The notes: generated from the sequence alone by a model not told the origin. Shown: positions 24,685-33,802, numbered from the stretch's first letter. The stretch is 64,000 nucleotides of DNA from Agreia sp. Leaf283 (GCF_001422485.1 NZ_LMNF01000001.1:1314250-1378249); one strand, 5' to 3'. Numbers and translations: made by a program.

Positions 24685-25737
24685 TCAGAGCGAACGGGGA
24701 GGCGCCGTGCTCTGCCGTTCGATGAGCACGGTGGGAACGATCGTCGCTCCGCCCGACGGCCTCGAGCCGTCTATCTGGGCGAGGAGTTGCTCGATGCACA
24801 GTCGCCCCACGGCGCTGAAGTCCTGGTGCACCGTCGTCAACGGAGGCCAGAACGAGCTCGACTCCTCCATGTCGTCGAATCCCACGACGCTGATGTGCTC
24901 GGGAACGGCGAGGTCGTTCTCGTGGAACGCGCGCATGAGTCCGAGCGCCATCTGGTCGTTGGCGGCGAACACGGCCGTGACGTCGCGGTTCTTCACCAGG
25001 GCGAGGCCGTGCTGGTAGCCCGAGTTGGTCGACCAGTCGCCGACGAGAACGGGTGGGGCCTCGATGCCGGCCTCGGTGAGGGTGTGCAGCCACGAATCCC
25101 TGCGCCGGGCGGCGGAGTACGACGCCTCCGGCCCGGACACGTGCCACACCGTGCGATGACCGAGGTCGAGGAGCAGTCGGGTCGCGTCGCGCGCCCCGGC
25201 CGTCTGGTCGGTGTCGACGACGGCGTAGGTGTCGTCGGCGTCGGAGTCGACGATCACGACCGGCATGCCCGTGGGCAGTGAGATGTCGGCCCGGTCGAGG
25301 ATGTGCGACTCCGCGATCACGACCACGCCGTCGACGGCCTGTTCGCTCAGCCGGGTGAATGCTCCGAGCAGCTGACCCTGGGTCGGCAGGGCGATCGGGA
25401 TCAGGGTGATGGAGTAGCCGGCCTGCGTCGCGGCGGTCGCGATCGCGTCGAGCGTGCGCATGTTGCCGAACGTCGACAGCGTGAACATGATGACGCCGAT
25501 CGAATTGAACCGGCCGGTCTTCAGCGCGCGGGCGGCGCTGTTCGGCCGATAGCCGATCTGGCTCATCGCCGCGAGGACTCTCTCCTTCGTCGACGGCTCG
25601 ACGTTGTTCAGCCCGTTCGCGACTCTCGACACCGTCTGCGCAGAGACGCCTGCCACGGCGGCGACATCGGCCATCGAAGGCCCTCGTTGCGGGCGGGGAA
25701 GCTGGTCGGTGACATCGTCGTCTTCTCGAGCGCTCAC
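24685..25737 (-). CDS. LacI family transcriptional regulator (second sugar operon)
   Basis: A 350-residue repressor. GTG 25737, preceded by CGGAGA, gives a short leader before the helix-turn-helix SMADVAAVAGVSAQTVSRVA (about residues 20-39); the hinge follows at IGYRPNSAARALKTGRFN. The sensor domain runs from about residue 75 (SIGVIMFTLSTFGN) to the end, with FAANDQMALGLMRAF and VGFDDMEESSSFWPPLTTVH. Longer in-frame ATG starts at 25785 and 25812 would put codons close to or across the operators and are rejected. It is divergent from the arabino/galacto-oligosaccharide operon and probably represses it and itself. Confidence 0.92.
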   Translation of the reverse strand: MSAREDDDVTDQLPRPQRGPSMADVAAVAGVSAQTVSRVANGLNNVEPSTKERVLAAMSQIGYRPNSAARALKTGRFNSIGVIMFTLSTFGNMRTLDAIATAATQAGYSITLIPIALPTQGQLLGAFTRLSEQAVDGVVVIAESHILDRADISLPTGMPVVIVDSDADDTYAVVDTDQTAGARDATRLLLDLGHRTVWHVSGPEASYSAARRRDSWLHTLTEAGIEAPPVLVGDWSTNSGYQHGLALVKNRDVTAVFAANDQMALGLMRAFHENDLAVPEHISVVGFDDMEESSSFWPPLTTVHQDFSAVGRLCIEQLLAQIDGSRPSGGATIVPTVLIERQSTAPPRSL

Positions 25738-25786
25738 TGTTCTCCGATTGTCTGCACGCGACCGGATCGCACATCCGCGTGGCATT

Positions 25787-25800
25787 TGTTTACGTAAACA
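25787..25800. promoter_or_regulatory. LacI-family operator (TGTTTACGTAAACA), regulator-proximal
   Basis: A perfect 14-bp palindrome 50 bp upstream of the LacI-type start. An identical site lies 33 bp away, about three helical turns, an arrangement suited to cooperative binding or occlusion of both divergent promoters. Confidence 0.88.
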
Positions 25801-25819
25801 TGCTAGCGTCATCCCATCG

Positions 25820-25833
25820 TGTTTACGTAAACA
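25820..25833. promoter_or_regulatory. LacI-family operator (TGTTTACGTAAACA), operon-proximal
   Basis: The second identical palindrome, 63 bp upstream of the first permease start. Together the two sites point to a single regulator that represses in both directions. Confidence 0.88.
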
Positions 25834-25896
25834 TCCGCGCGGCGGATGTCAACGTCTCTCACGCAGAGACTCTCTCTAGAAGAATGAGAATGTGAA

Positions 25897-26832
25897 ATGA
25901 CGACGGTGTCACAGGATCCGACCGCTGCGGTCGAGCCCCGCCTGGGCAGGCGTGCCGCCCCGCACAAGGCGAAGCGGGACTGGACCGGCTGGAAGTTCAT
26001 CGGCCCGTTCATGCTGATCTTCGCCTTCGTGCTGATCGCCCCGGTGGTCTACTCGATCTATCTGAGCTTCTTCAAGGACCAGCTCGTCGGCGGCAACTCC
26101 TTCGTCGGACTCGCCAACTACATCCAGGTGCTGGGAGACCAGAAGTTCTGGGAGTCGCTCGGCCGGGTGTCCATCTTCCTCGTCGTGCAGGTTCCGATCA
26201 TGCTCCTGCTCGCACTGTTCGCGGCTCTCGCGATCGACAGTGCCCGTCTGCACTTCCCGGCGTTCTTCCGCATCGGCATCTTCCTGCCCTACGCCGTGCC
26301 GGCGGTGGTCGCGACGCTCATGTGGGGGTTCATGTACGGCGTGCGCTTCGGCCTCGTCGCCAACATCAACGACTTCTTCGGCATCTCGCTGCCCGACCCG
26401 CTCTCGAACGCGTGGGTTCTGGCCTCGATCGGCAACATCGTCACGTGGGAGTTCGTCGGCTACAACATGCTGCTGTTCTACGCGGCCCTCCGCGTCATCC
26501 CCACCGACCTCTACGAGGCGGCCGAGCTCGACGGGGCCAACCACTTCCGCGTCATCCGCAGCATCAAACTGCCGGCGCTGCGCCCCGCCATCGTGATCGG
26601 CACCATCTTCTCGATCATCGGCAGCTTCCAGCTGTTCAATGAGCCGAACATCCTGAAGCCCCTGGCGAAGAACACCATCGTCACGTCGTTCACGCCGAAC
26701 ATGTACGCCTACAACCTGTCGTTCTCAGGGCAGCAGTACAACTACGCGGCCACGATCGCCATCGTCATGGGCGTCGCCACCGCGGTGATCGCCCTCATCG
26801 TGCAAAATCGCGGCTCGCGAAAGGAGGTCTGA
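25897..26832 (+). CDS. Carbohydrate ABC transporter permease, MalF/LacF type
   Basis: A 311-residue subunit. After a basic N-terminus, helix 1 is FIGPFMLIFAFVLIAPVVYS (about residues 31-50). The EAA loop DLYEAAELDGANHFRVIRSI is near residue 205. First gene of the second sugar operon. ATG 25897 lacks a good Shine-Dalgarno sequence but is the only start that fits the family. It forms a heterodimer with the next permease; as in the first sugar operon, no ATPase gene is present. Confidence 0.92.
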   Translation: MTTVSQDPTAAVEPRLGRRAAPHKAKRDWTGWKFIGPFMLIFAFVLIAPVVYSIYLSFFKDQLVGGNSFVGLANYIQVLGDQKFWESLGRVSIFLVVQVPIMLLLALFAALAIDSARLHFPAFFRIGIFLPYAVPAVVATLMWGFMYGVRFGLVANINDFFGISLPDPLSNAWVLASIGNIVTWEFVGYNMLLFYAALRVIPTDLYEAAELDGANHFRVIRSIKLPALRPAIVIGTIFSIIGSFQLFNEPNILKPLAKNTIVTSFTPNMYAYNLSFSGQQYNYAATIAIVMGVATAVIALIVQNRGSRKEV

Positions 26833-26833
26833 G

Positions 26834-27784
26834 ATGACCCAGGCCACAATTCCCGTCCCGTCCACGACGGCCCCGACCCGCAGCGCCCGGTCGTCGTCGC
26901 GAGCGACGAGGCACACGCGCTCCCTCGGGGGCCGAGGCGTGCACCAGCGCCGATCGATCCTGCTCACGATCGTGATGTCCGTGATGGTGGTCTACGCCCT
27001 CTTCCCGCTGTTCTGGCTGTTCGTCAGCTCCACGAAGACCCAGTCCGAGCTGCTCAGCTCGTTCGGCCTCTGGTTCAGCGGCGACTTCTCGCTCTTCGAC
27101 AACATCGCCCAGACGCTCAGCTACGGCAACGGCGAATTCGTGCGCTGGTTCGGCAACACGCTGCTGTACGTGGTGGTCGGCGCCGGCGGTGCGACGCTTC
27201 TCGCGGCACTCGGCGGCTACGGCCTGGCCAAATTCAACTTCCCCGGAAAGAAGGGCGTCTTCGCCGTCGTGCTGGGCGCGGTCGCCATCCCGGGCACGGC
27301 CCTCGCGGTGCCCACCTTCCTGATGTTCAGCCAGCTGGGCCTGACCAACACGCCCTGGTCGATCATCCTGCCGTCGCTGATCAGCCCGTTCGGCCTCTAC
27401 CTGATCTGGACCTACGCGCTCGACGCCGTGCCGACCGAGGTGCTCGAGGCCGCGCGCATGGACGGCGCCGGCGAGATGCGCACCTTCTTCACCATCTCGC
27501 TGCGTCTACTGACGCCCGGCATCGTCACGGTGCTGCTGTTCACCGTCGTCGCGACGTGGAACAACTACTTCCTGCCCCTGATCATGCTGTCGGAGCCGAC
27601 CTGGTACCCCCTCACGGTGGGGCTGAACCAGTGGAACGCGCAGTCGCAGACCGTCGGCGGCGACGCGATCTACAACCTGGTCGTCACCGGTTCGCTGCTC
27701 ACGATCGTTCCGATCATCGTCGCGTTCCTGTTCCTGCAGAAGTACTGGCAGTCAGGCCTCTCCGCAGGAAGCGTCAAGGCCTGA
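26834..27784 (+). CDS. Carbohydrate ABC transporter permease, MalG/LacG type
   Basis: A 316-residue subunit starting one base after the previous stop, with AAGGAGG inside the preceding gene. Helix 1 is SILLTIVMSVMVVYALFPLF (about residues 39-58). The EAA loop is EVLEAARMDGAGEMRTFFTI. The last part (VTGSLLTIVPIIVAFLFLQK) and the short tail are typical. The basic, Ser/Thr/Arg-rich N-terminal 35 residues are slightly long for the family but do not carry the family A repeat seen in the other operon's permease. Confidence 0.92.
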   Translation: MTQATIPVPSTTAPTRSARSSSRATRHTRSLGGRGVHQRRSILLTIVMSVMVVYALFPLFWLFVSSTKTQSELLSSFGLWFSGDFSLFDNIAQTLSYGNGEFVRWFGNTLLYVVVGAGGATLLAALGGYGLAKFNFPGKKGVFAVVLGAVAIPGTALAVPTFLMFSQLGLTNTPWSIILPSLISPFGLYLIWTYALDAVPTEVLEAARMDGAGEMRTFFTISLRLLTPGIVTVLLFTVVATWNNYFLPLIMLSEPTWYPLTVGLNQWNAQSQTVGGDAIYNLVVTGSLLTIVPIIVAFLFLQKYWQSGLSAGSVKA

Positions 27785-27864
27785 TCGGCCGGCGCCCCCG
27801 CCACCCGAACCCATCCTCCATCGCACCACCAGTTCAACACCACAAGGAAGTGAAAGGCATACAC

Positions 27865-29217
27865 ATGAAGATTCGCAGCAACAAGGGCCTCCGCAGAGGC
27901 GCGGCGGCACTCACCGGGGCTCTGGCCCTGGGACTCGCCCTCTCCGCCTGCTCCTCCGCCGGCGGCGGCGCCGAGACGGGCAACGCAGACGATATCGCCA
28001 AGGCGCTCGACACCGAGACCACGCTCACGGTGTGGGCCTGGGCCCCCGCCGTCGAGCAGATCGCCAAGGACTTCGAGAAGGAGCACCCGAAGGTCACCGT
28101 CAACGTCGTGAACGCCGGTACCGGCAACGACCAGTACGTGAAGCTGCAGAACGCGATCAAGGCCGGATCGGGCGCGCCCGACGTCGCCCAGATCGAGTAC
28201 TACGCCCTGCCGCAGTTCGCGCTCAGCGACTCGCTCGTCGACCTGAAGGACTTCGGCTTCGACTCCTTCGCCGACGAGTACACCGACAGCACCTGGAACT
28301 CGGTCAGCCTCGACGGCGGCGTCTACGCCCTCCCGCAGGACTCCGGCCCCATGGCGCTGTTCTACAACAAGGCCGTCTTCGACCAGTACGGCATCGCCGT
28401 GCCCACCACGTGGGACGAGTACGTCGCCGCAGCGAAGCAGCTGCACGCCGCGGACCCCACGAAGTACATCACCAACGACACGGGTGACGCCGGCTTCACC
28501 ACCAGCATGATCTGGCAGGCGGGCGGCGAGCCGTACAAGACCGAGAACTCCACCGACGTCTCGATCAACCTGCAGGACGAGGGCTCGAAGAAGTTCGCCG
28601 ACACGTGGAGCCAGCTCGTCGAGGGCGACCTCGTCTCGCCGATCTCGTCGTGGAGCGACGAGTGGTACAAGGGCCTCGCCGACGGCAGCATCGCCACACT
28701 GACCATCGGTGCCTGGATGCCGGGCAACCTGGAATCCGGCGTCGCGGACGCGGCCGGAGACTGGCGCGTCGCGCCCATGCCGACGTGGGAGCCCGGAGCG
28801 GCCGCCAGCGCCGAGAACGGCGGCGGCGGTGACGCGATCATGAAGCAGAGCAAGAACAAGCTGGCCGCGGCCGGATTCCTGCAGTACATGAACGAGGGCG
28901 AAGGAACCCAGACGTCGATCGCGGCCGGCGGATTCCCGTCGACCGTCGCCGACCTCAACAGCGATGAGTTCCTGAACTACGAGAGCCCCTACTTCGGTGG
29001 ACAGAAGATCAACCAGGTTCTGGTGCAGTCGTCGAAGGACGTCGTGAAGGGATGGCAGTACCTGCCCTTCCAGGTGTACTCGAACAGCATCTTCAACGAC
29101 ACCGTGGGCAAGGCCTACTCGAGCAAGTCCGACCTCAACTCCGGTCTCGAGGCGTGGCAGAAGGCCACGGCCGACTACGGAAACGAGCAGGGCTTCACCG
29201 TCAAGGCGGGCAGCTAG
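27865..29217 (+). CDS. Carbohydrate ABC transporter substrate-binding lipoprotein (SBP family 1)
   Basis: A 450-residue binding protein from ATG 27865. The signal peptide ends in L-S-A-C with the lipidated cysteine at residue 29. The mature part starts LTVWAWAPAVEQIAKDFEKE, and SGPMALFYNKAVFDQYGIAV is the usual CUT1 signature. In this operon the binding protein follows the permeases, opposite to the first sugar operon. A strong hairpin 15 bp after its stop separates it from the glycosidase genes. An arabinose- and galactose-containing oligosaccharide is inferred as ligand from the downstream enzymes. Confidence 0.93.
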   Translation: MKIRSNKGLRRGAAALTGALALGLALSACSSAGGGAETGNADDIAKALDTETTLTVWAWAPAVEQIAKDFEKEHPKVTVNVVNAGTGNDQYVKLQNAIKAGSGAPDVAQIEYYALPQFALSDSLVDLKDFGFDSFADEYTDSTWNSVSLDGGVYALPQDSGPMALFYNKAVFDQYGIAVPTTWDEYVAAAKQLHAADPTKYITNDTGDAGFTTSMIWQAGGEPYKTENSTDVSINLQDEGSKKFADTWSQLVEGDLVSPISSWSDEWYKGLADGSIATLTIGAWMPGNLESGVADAAGDWRVAPMPTWEPGAAASAENGGGGDAIMKQSKNKLAAAGFLQYMNEGEGTQTSIAAGGFPSTVADLNSDEFLNYESPYFGGQKINQVLVQSSKDVVKGWQYLPFQVYSNSIFNDTVGKAYSSKSDLNSGLEAWQKATADYGNEQGFTVKAGS

Positions 29218-29231
29218 CCTCCTGCATCCGT

Positions 29232-29263
29232 ACGGCCCCCGTCAGCCAGCTGGCGGGGGCCGT
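29232..29263 (+). terminator. Intra-operon hairpin between binding protein and glycosidases
   Basis: Arms ACGGCCCCCGTCAGC (29232-29246) and GCTGGCGGGGGCCGT (29249-29263) pair over 15 positions with one G-T wobble. The following bases (CTTC) are not a T tract. It probably causes partial termination or protects the upstream mRNA, giving more binding protein than enzyme. Confidence 0.75.
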
Positions 29264-29292
29264 CTTCACGCACACCTGAAAGAGAATCCTTC

Positions 29293-30858
29293 GTGGCCCA
29301 CGCCCGCCTCACCGTCACCCCGTCCGACATCATCGCCCCGGTGTCGCCGCGCCTGTTCGGCTCCTTCGTCGAGCACATGGGCCGCGCCGTCTACACGGGC
29401 ATCTACGAGCCGGGCCACGCCACGGCCGATGAGCGGGGATTCCGTCGCGACGTGCTCGAACTGGTGCAGGAGCTCGGGGCCACCGTCATCCGGTACCCCG
29501 GCGGCAACTTCGTGTCGGGCTTCCGCTGGGAGGACAGCGTCGGGCCGGTGGCCGAGCGCCCCACCCGCCTCGAGGTCGCCTGGCACAGCATCGAGACCAA
29601 CGAGGTGGGCCTGCACGAGTTCGCCGACTGGGCCGAGACGGCCGGCGTCGAGGTCATGAACGCGGTCAACCTGGGCACGCGCGGAATCGAAGACGCCGCC
29701 TCGCTGCTCGAATACAGCAATCACCCCGAGAACACCGCCCTCTCCGAGCAGCGCCGAGCCAACGGCCGCGACGAGCCCTTCGGCATCACCCTGTGGTGCC
29801 TCGGCAACGAGATGGACGGCCCCTGGCAGATCGGTCACAAGACGGCGGATGAATACGGCCGGCTCGCCGCCGAGACCGGCAGGGTCATGAAATGGATCGA
29901 TCCCGGCATCGAGCTCGTGGCCGCCGGAAGCTCCAACGCCGACATGCCCACCTTCGGCACGTGGGAGAAGACGGTGCTCGAGCACGGCATCGACGTGTTC
30001 GACCACATCTCGCTGCACGCCTACTACGAGGAGACGAACGGTGACGTCGACAGCTTCCTCGCCTCCGGGGTCGGCCTCGACCGCTACATCCGCCGCGTCG
30101 CCGACATCATCCGCGAGACCCTCGACGCCCACGGCTCCGACCGCACGATCGGCATCAGCGTCGACGAGTGGAACGTCTGGAACCAGACGCGTTTCAACGA
30201 GATCGACAAGCCGCCGCTCTTCGCCGGCGGGTGGAACGAGCACCCGCGCATCATCGAAGACGAGTACACCGTGACCGACGCGGTCGTCGTGGGGTCGCTG
30301 CTGATGTCGCTTCTCCGCAACTCCGATGTGGTGAGCATGGCGAACCTCGCCCAGCTGGTGAACGTCATCGCCCCGATCCGCTCCGAGCCCGATGGCCCCG
30401 CGTGGCGGCAGACCACATTCCACCCCTTCGCCCTGACGGCGCGCTTCGCCCAGGGCTCCGTCGTGCGCTCCACGGTCGAGGCCGACGAGCAGAGCACGGC
30501 CGGCTACGGGGCCGTGCCGCTGCTCGACGCCGTCGCCCTGGCCGACGGCGACGAGACGACGCTCCTCCTGGTGAACCGCTCCACGACCGAGGCCCTCGAG
30601 GTCGCGGTCGATGTCGAGGGCGCACCCGTCGCATCCGTTCTGCACCAGCGCACGCTCGGCGTGCCCGACGGCGGCAGCCGGCACTCGAGCAACAGCCAGA
30701 GCGAACCGGATGCCGTGCTGCCGCTCGACCTCGGAATCGTCACGGTCGACGACGGCGCCGCGAGGGCCGTGCTGCCGGCCCTGTCGTGGTCGATCGTGCG
30801 CCTGGCGACTCCCCGAACCACCTCGACCATCACGACACCTGGGACCGACAATGTCTGA
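29293..30858 (+). CDS. abfA: Alpha-L-arabinofuranosidase, glycoside hydrolase family 51
   Basis: A 521-residue cytoplasmic enzyme that removes alpha-L-arabinofuranose from arabino-oligosaccharides. It starts at GTG 29293 (GAAAGAG site). The family opening PRLFGSFVEHMGRAVYTGIY is clear. The acid/base is Glu173 in WCLGNEMDGPWQ and the nucleophile Glu292 in SVDEWNVW, two residues lower than Glu175 and Glu294 known for the Geobacillus enzyme. The C-terminal beta domain (about residues 400-515) is present. There is no signal peptide, which fits hydrolysis after import. The stop overlaps the next start by eight bases. Confidence 0.95.
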   Translation: MAHARLTVTPSDIIAPVSPRLFGSFVEHMGRAVYTGIYEPGHATADERGFRRDVLELVQELGATVIRYPGGNFVSGFRWEDSVGPVAERPTRLEVAWHSIETNEVGLHEFADWAETAGVEVMNAVNLGTRGIEDAASLLEYSNHPENTALSEQRRANGRDEPFGITLWCLGNEMDGPWQIGHKTADEYGRLAAETGRVMKWIDPGIELVAAGSSNADMPTFGTWEKTVLEHGIDVFDHISLHAYYEETNGDVDSFLASGVGLDRYIRRVADIIRETLDAHGSDRTIGISVDEWNVWNQTRFNEIDKPPLFAGGWNEHPRIIEDEYTVTDAVVVGSLLMSLLRNSDVVSMANLAQLVNVIAPIRSEPDGPAWRQTTFHPFALTARFAQGSVVRSTVEADEQSTAGYGAVPLLDAVALADGDETTLLLVNRSTTEALEVAVDVEGAPVASVLHQRTLGVPDGGSRHSSNSQSEPDAVLPLDLGIVTVDDGAARAVLPALSWSIVRLATPRTTSTITTPGTDNV

Positions 30859-32623
30859 CTTCCGCATCGGCGACACCGATTTCCTGCTCGACGGGCAGCC
30901 CTTCCGCATCCTCTCGGGGGCCCTGCACTATTTCCGGGTGCACCCCGATCACTGGGCCGATCGCATCCACAAGGCGAAGCTCATGGGGCTCAACACCATC
31001 GAGACCTACGTGGCGTGGAACGAGCATTCGCCCGAGCCCGGCCGCTTCGACACCGAGGGCGGCCTCGATCTCGGACGCTTCCTCGACCTGGTGGCCGCGG
31101 AGGGCATGTACGCCATCGTGCGACCCGGGCCGTTCATCTGCGCCGAGTGGGACAACGGAGGGTTCCCCGGCTGGCTGTTCAGCGATCCGGCCGTGGGGGT
31201 GCGCCGCAACGAGCCGGTGTACATGCGCGCCGTCGCCGACTACTTCGCCGCACTGCTGCCGATCGTCGCGTCGCGCCAGATCGACAGGGGTGGTCCCGTG
31301 ATCCTGATGCAGATCGAGAACGAGTACGGGGCGTACGGCTCCGACAAGGACTATCTGCGCGCGCTGATCGAGCTCACCCGTGCGGGCGGCATCACGGTCG
31401 ACTTCACCACCATCGACCAGCCCACCGACCAGATGCTCGACGACGGCAGCCTGCCCGAACTGCACAAGACGGGCTCGTTCGGATCGCGGGCCGCCGAACG
31501 GCTCGCCACCCTGAGAGCGCACCAGAAGACCGGCCCGCTCATGTGCGCCGAGTTCTGGGACGGCTGGTTCGACCACTGGGGCGCACACCACCACGTGACC
31601 GACGCGGCGGAGTCGGCGCGGGAGCTCGACGCGCTCCTGGCCGCCGGCGCCTCGGTGAACATCTACATGTTCCACGGCGGCACGAACTTCGGCTTCACGA
31701 ACGGCGCCAACGACAAGGGCGTCTATCAGCCGACCGTCACGTCGTACGACTACGACGCCCCGCTCACGGAGTCGGGCGACCCCGGTCCCAAGTACTGGGC
31801 GTTCCGCGACGTCATCGCGCGCTACGCCCCGGTTCCAGACGAGACGCCGGCCGAGGCCGTGCCCGCGCCCGAGATCGAGGTCGCGCTCGGCGAGCGCGCG
31901 GCGCTGTCGGATGCCCTGGGCGCGTTGGGCGAGGCCGTCACGGTCGGCGGTCTTCCGACCATGGACCAGCAGGGCCAGTTCCGGGGCTTCGCGTTCTACC
32001 GCAGCCGGATCGAGGCGGGCGGCCCACGCGTGCTGACGGTCGACGAGGTGAGGGACAGGGCGCAGGTCTTCGTCGGCGCCGCCGCCGTGGGAGTGCTGCA
32101 GCGCGACCACCACGACACCGCCCTCGGTCTCCCCGCCGTGTTCGAAGGAGGCGCGACGCTCGACATCCTCGTGGAGGACCAGGGGCGCGTGAACTACGGC
32201 CCGCGCATCGGCGAGCACAAGGGCCTGATCGGCGGGGTTCGCCTCGACGGGGTCGAGCACGACGACTGGGCCGTCACCGAGCTGGACTTCACCGGGGTCA
32301 CCTCGGGGCAGGCATCCGGCGTCTACTCGGCAGTGCCCGCCGAGCGGGCGGTCGCCGGTCCGTCCTTCCTGCGGGGGCGGTTCGAGGCCGAGGCGGGCCG
32401 CGACCTGTTCCTCAGCACGGAAGGCTGGGGCAAGGGCCAGGCCTGGGTCAACGGGTTCAACCTCGGACGGTACTGGAGCCGCGGCCCGGCCACCACGCTG
32501 TACGTGCCCGGTCCCCTTGTCATCGACGGCGCCAACGAGCTGGTGCTGTTCGAGCTGCACGGAGCGCAGAAGGCGGTCGTGCGCTTCGTGTCGGGCCCGT
32601 CGCTGGGGCACACCGACTTCTGA
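30851..32623 (+). CDS. Beta-galactosidase, glycoside hydrolase family 35
   Basis: A 590-residue enzyme starting at ATG 30851, inside the end of the arabinofuranosidase gene. The GH35 signature IVRPGPFICAEWDNGGFPGW is at about residues 93-112. The acid/base is Glu158 in QIENEYGAYG and the nucleophile Glu234 in CAEFWDGWFDHWG. C-terminal jelly-roll domains include GWGKGQAWVNGFNLGRYW near the end. It has no signal peptide, so it probably trims terminal beta-galactose from imported oligosaccharides. As the last gene of the operon it completes an arabinose-plus-galactose release pathway. Confidence 0.95.
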   Translation: MSDFRIGDTDFLLDGQPFRILSGALHYFRVHPDHWADRIHKAKLMGLNTIETYVAWNEHSPEPGRFDTEGGLDLGRFLDLVAAEGMYAIVRPGPFICAEWDNGGFPGWLFSDPAVGVRRNEPVYMRAVADYFAALLPIVASRQIDRGGPVILMQIENEYGAYGSDKDYLRALIELTRAGGITVDFTTIDQPTDQMLDDGSLPELHKTGSFGSRAAERLATLRAHQKTGPLMCAEFWDGWFDHWGAHHHVTDAAESARELDALLAAGASVNIYMFHGGTNFGFTNGANDKGVYQPTVTSYDYDAPLTESGDPGPKYWAFRDVIARYAPVPDETPAEAVPAPEIEVALGERAALSDALGALGEAVTVGGLPTMDQQGQFRGFAFYRSRIEAGGPRVLTVDEVRDRAQVFVGAAAVGVLQRDHHDTALGLPAVFEGGATLDILVEDQGRVNYGPRIGEHKGLIGGVRLDGVEHDDWAVTELDFTGVTSGQASGVYSAVPAERAVAGPSFLRGRFEAEAGRDLFLSTEGWGKGQAWVNGFNLGRYWSRGPATTLYVPGPLVIDGANELVLFELHGAQKAVVRFVSGPSLGHTDF

Positions 32624-32627
32624 AGTC

Positions 32628-33029
32628 TCAGTCCGACGTCGCCCGCAGGCCGCTCGAGGAGAGCAGGTCGTCGACGTCGACCCTGATCACGACGCGTTGG
32701 GGGTTGACCCGCGGCTGGCGGTAACGGACCGCATACCGGGCCACGGCATCCGCAACCGCATCGGGCTCGCGCTCGATGCGTGCGGGACCCGACAGGGTGA
32801 GCCAGCGGATTCCGTCGACCTGGCTGACGGTGGCGTGCCCGGCGCGCTCGATGTTGCGCACCTTCTGCGTGCCGTCGCCCGTGATGATGCGCAGCACACC
32901 GTCGGCGAACGTGAAGCCCACGGGCACCGAGTGGATGCGGCCGCTCGGCGAGATGGTCGACAGGATCGCGAGGTGCCGCTCGGTCACGAACTGCTGGCCC
33001 TCGTCGGTCAAGGCTGCTGAATTGCTCAT
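32628..33029 (-). CDS. PPOX-class, probably F420-dependent, oxidoreductase-like protein
   Basis: A 133-residue split-beta-barrel protein. It has the family pattern HLAILSTISPSGRIHSVPVG near the N-terminus, then VRNIERAGHATVSQVDG and WLTLSGPARIEREPDAV, resembling mycobacterial Rv1155-type F420/FMN-binding proteins. The physiological substrate is unknown. It converges on the beta-galactosidase gene with only four bases between stops, and its start is close to the divergent acetolactate decarboxylase start. Confidence 0.85.
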   Translation of the reverse strand: MSNSAALTDEGQQFVTERHLAILSTISPSGRIHSVPVGFTFADGVLRIITGDGTQKVRNIERAGHATVSQVDGIRWLTLSGPARIEREPDAVADAVARYAVRYRQPRVNPQRVVIRVDVDDLLSSSGLRATSD

Positions 33030-33069
33030 GATCGACAGGCTACGGCAGGTGCTGACGCATACTGGACGG

Positions 33070-33801
33070 GTGGACAGCCGACGCCGAACCGTCTTTCAGA
33101 CCAGCCTCATGAGCGCCCTCCTCGATGGCGTCTACGACGGCGATCTGACCGTGGCGGAGCTGCTCGAGCACGGCGACTTCGGACTCGGAACGTTCAACGC
33201 TCTCGACGGCGAGATGCTCGTTCTCGACGGCGTGTGCCACCGGCTGCGCGCAGACGGGACGGCGGAGCGTGCATCCCTCGACGACCGCACGCCGTTCGCC
33301 GTGGTGACGCCGTTCGAACCGACAGTCGGATTCGACGTGACGTCACGCATGTCGCGCGCCGACGTGGTGGCGCAGATCATCGCGCGCGAGGACTCGCAGA
33401 ACTACCTGTTCGCCGTGCGGGTGCGCGGGCGCTTCGAGTCGGTCACGACGCGCACGGTGAGGAAGCAGCAGAAGCCGTATCCGCCGATGCGCGAGGCGGT
33501 TAAGGACGAGGCCATCGTGACCTTCGAGGGGGTCGACGGCACCGTCGCGGGCTTCCGCACACCCCTGTACGAACGCGGCATCGGCGTTCCCGGCGGGCAC
33601 GTGCACTTCATCGACGACGAGTTCACGGCGGGCGGGCACGTGCTCGACTTCGTGCTCGAGCACGGGCGCGTCGACATCTGCAAGGGCACCGACCTGCAGC
33701 TGCGCCTGCCGCTCAACGAGAGCTTCGGAGAGGCCGACCTCGACCCGGCAGACCTGGACGACCAGGTGCGCAACGCGGAGAACAGCAGGCCGTCACACTA
33801 G
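33070..33801 (+). CDS. budA: Alpha-acetolactate decarboxylase
   Basis: It converts 2-acetolactate to acetoin, diverting pyruvate to a neutral product. The 243-residue chain from GTG 33070 starts MDSRRRTVFQTSLMSALLDG, the standard N-terminus; an in-frame ATG at 33028 would add 14 residues and overlap the divergent gene start. Zinc ligands His177, His179 and His190 are in GGHVHFIDDEFTAGGHVLDF, and the AlsD motif FGLGTFNALDGEMLVLDG is intact. No acetolactate synthase or butanediol dehydrogenase is nearby, so it acts with synthases encoded elsewhere. Confidence 0.94.
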   Translation: MDSRRRTVFQTSLMSALLDGVYDGDLTVAELLEHGDFGLGTFNALDGEMLVLDGVCHRLRADGTAERASLDDRTPFAVVTPFEPTVGFDVTSRMSRADVVAQIIAREDSQNYLFAVRVRGRFESVTTRTVRKQQKPYPPMREAVKDEAIVTFEGVDGTVAGFRTPLYERGIGVPGGHVHFIDDEFTAGGHVLDFVLEHGRVDICKGTDLQLRLPLNESFGEADLDPADLDDQVRNAENSRPSH

Positions 33802-33802
33802 G

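Noticed and set aside
25738-25812. Longer N-terminus for the second LacI-type regulator (ATG 25785 or 25812)
   Set aside because: The added codons would lie between and across the operators and show no protein-like conservation; GTG 25737 has a proper upstream GGAG.
33028-33069. Upstream ATG start for acetolactate decarboxylase
   Set aside because: It would overlap the start of the divergent PPOX-type gene and adds 14 residues not seen in the family, though it cannot be fully excluded.
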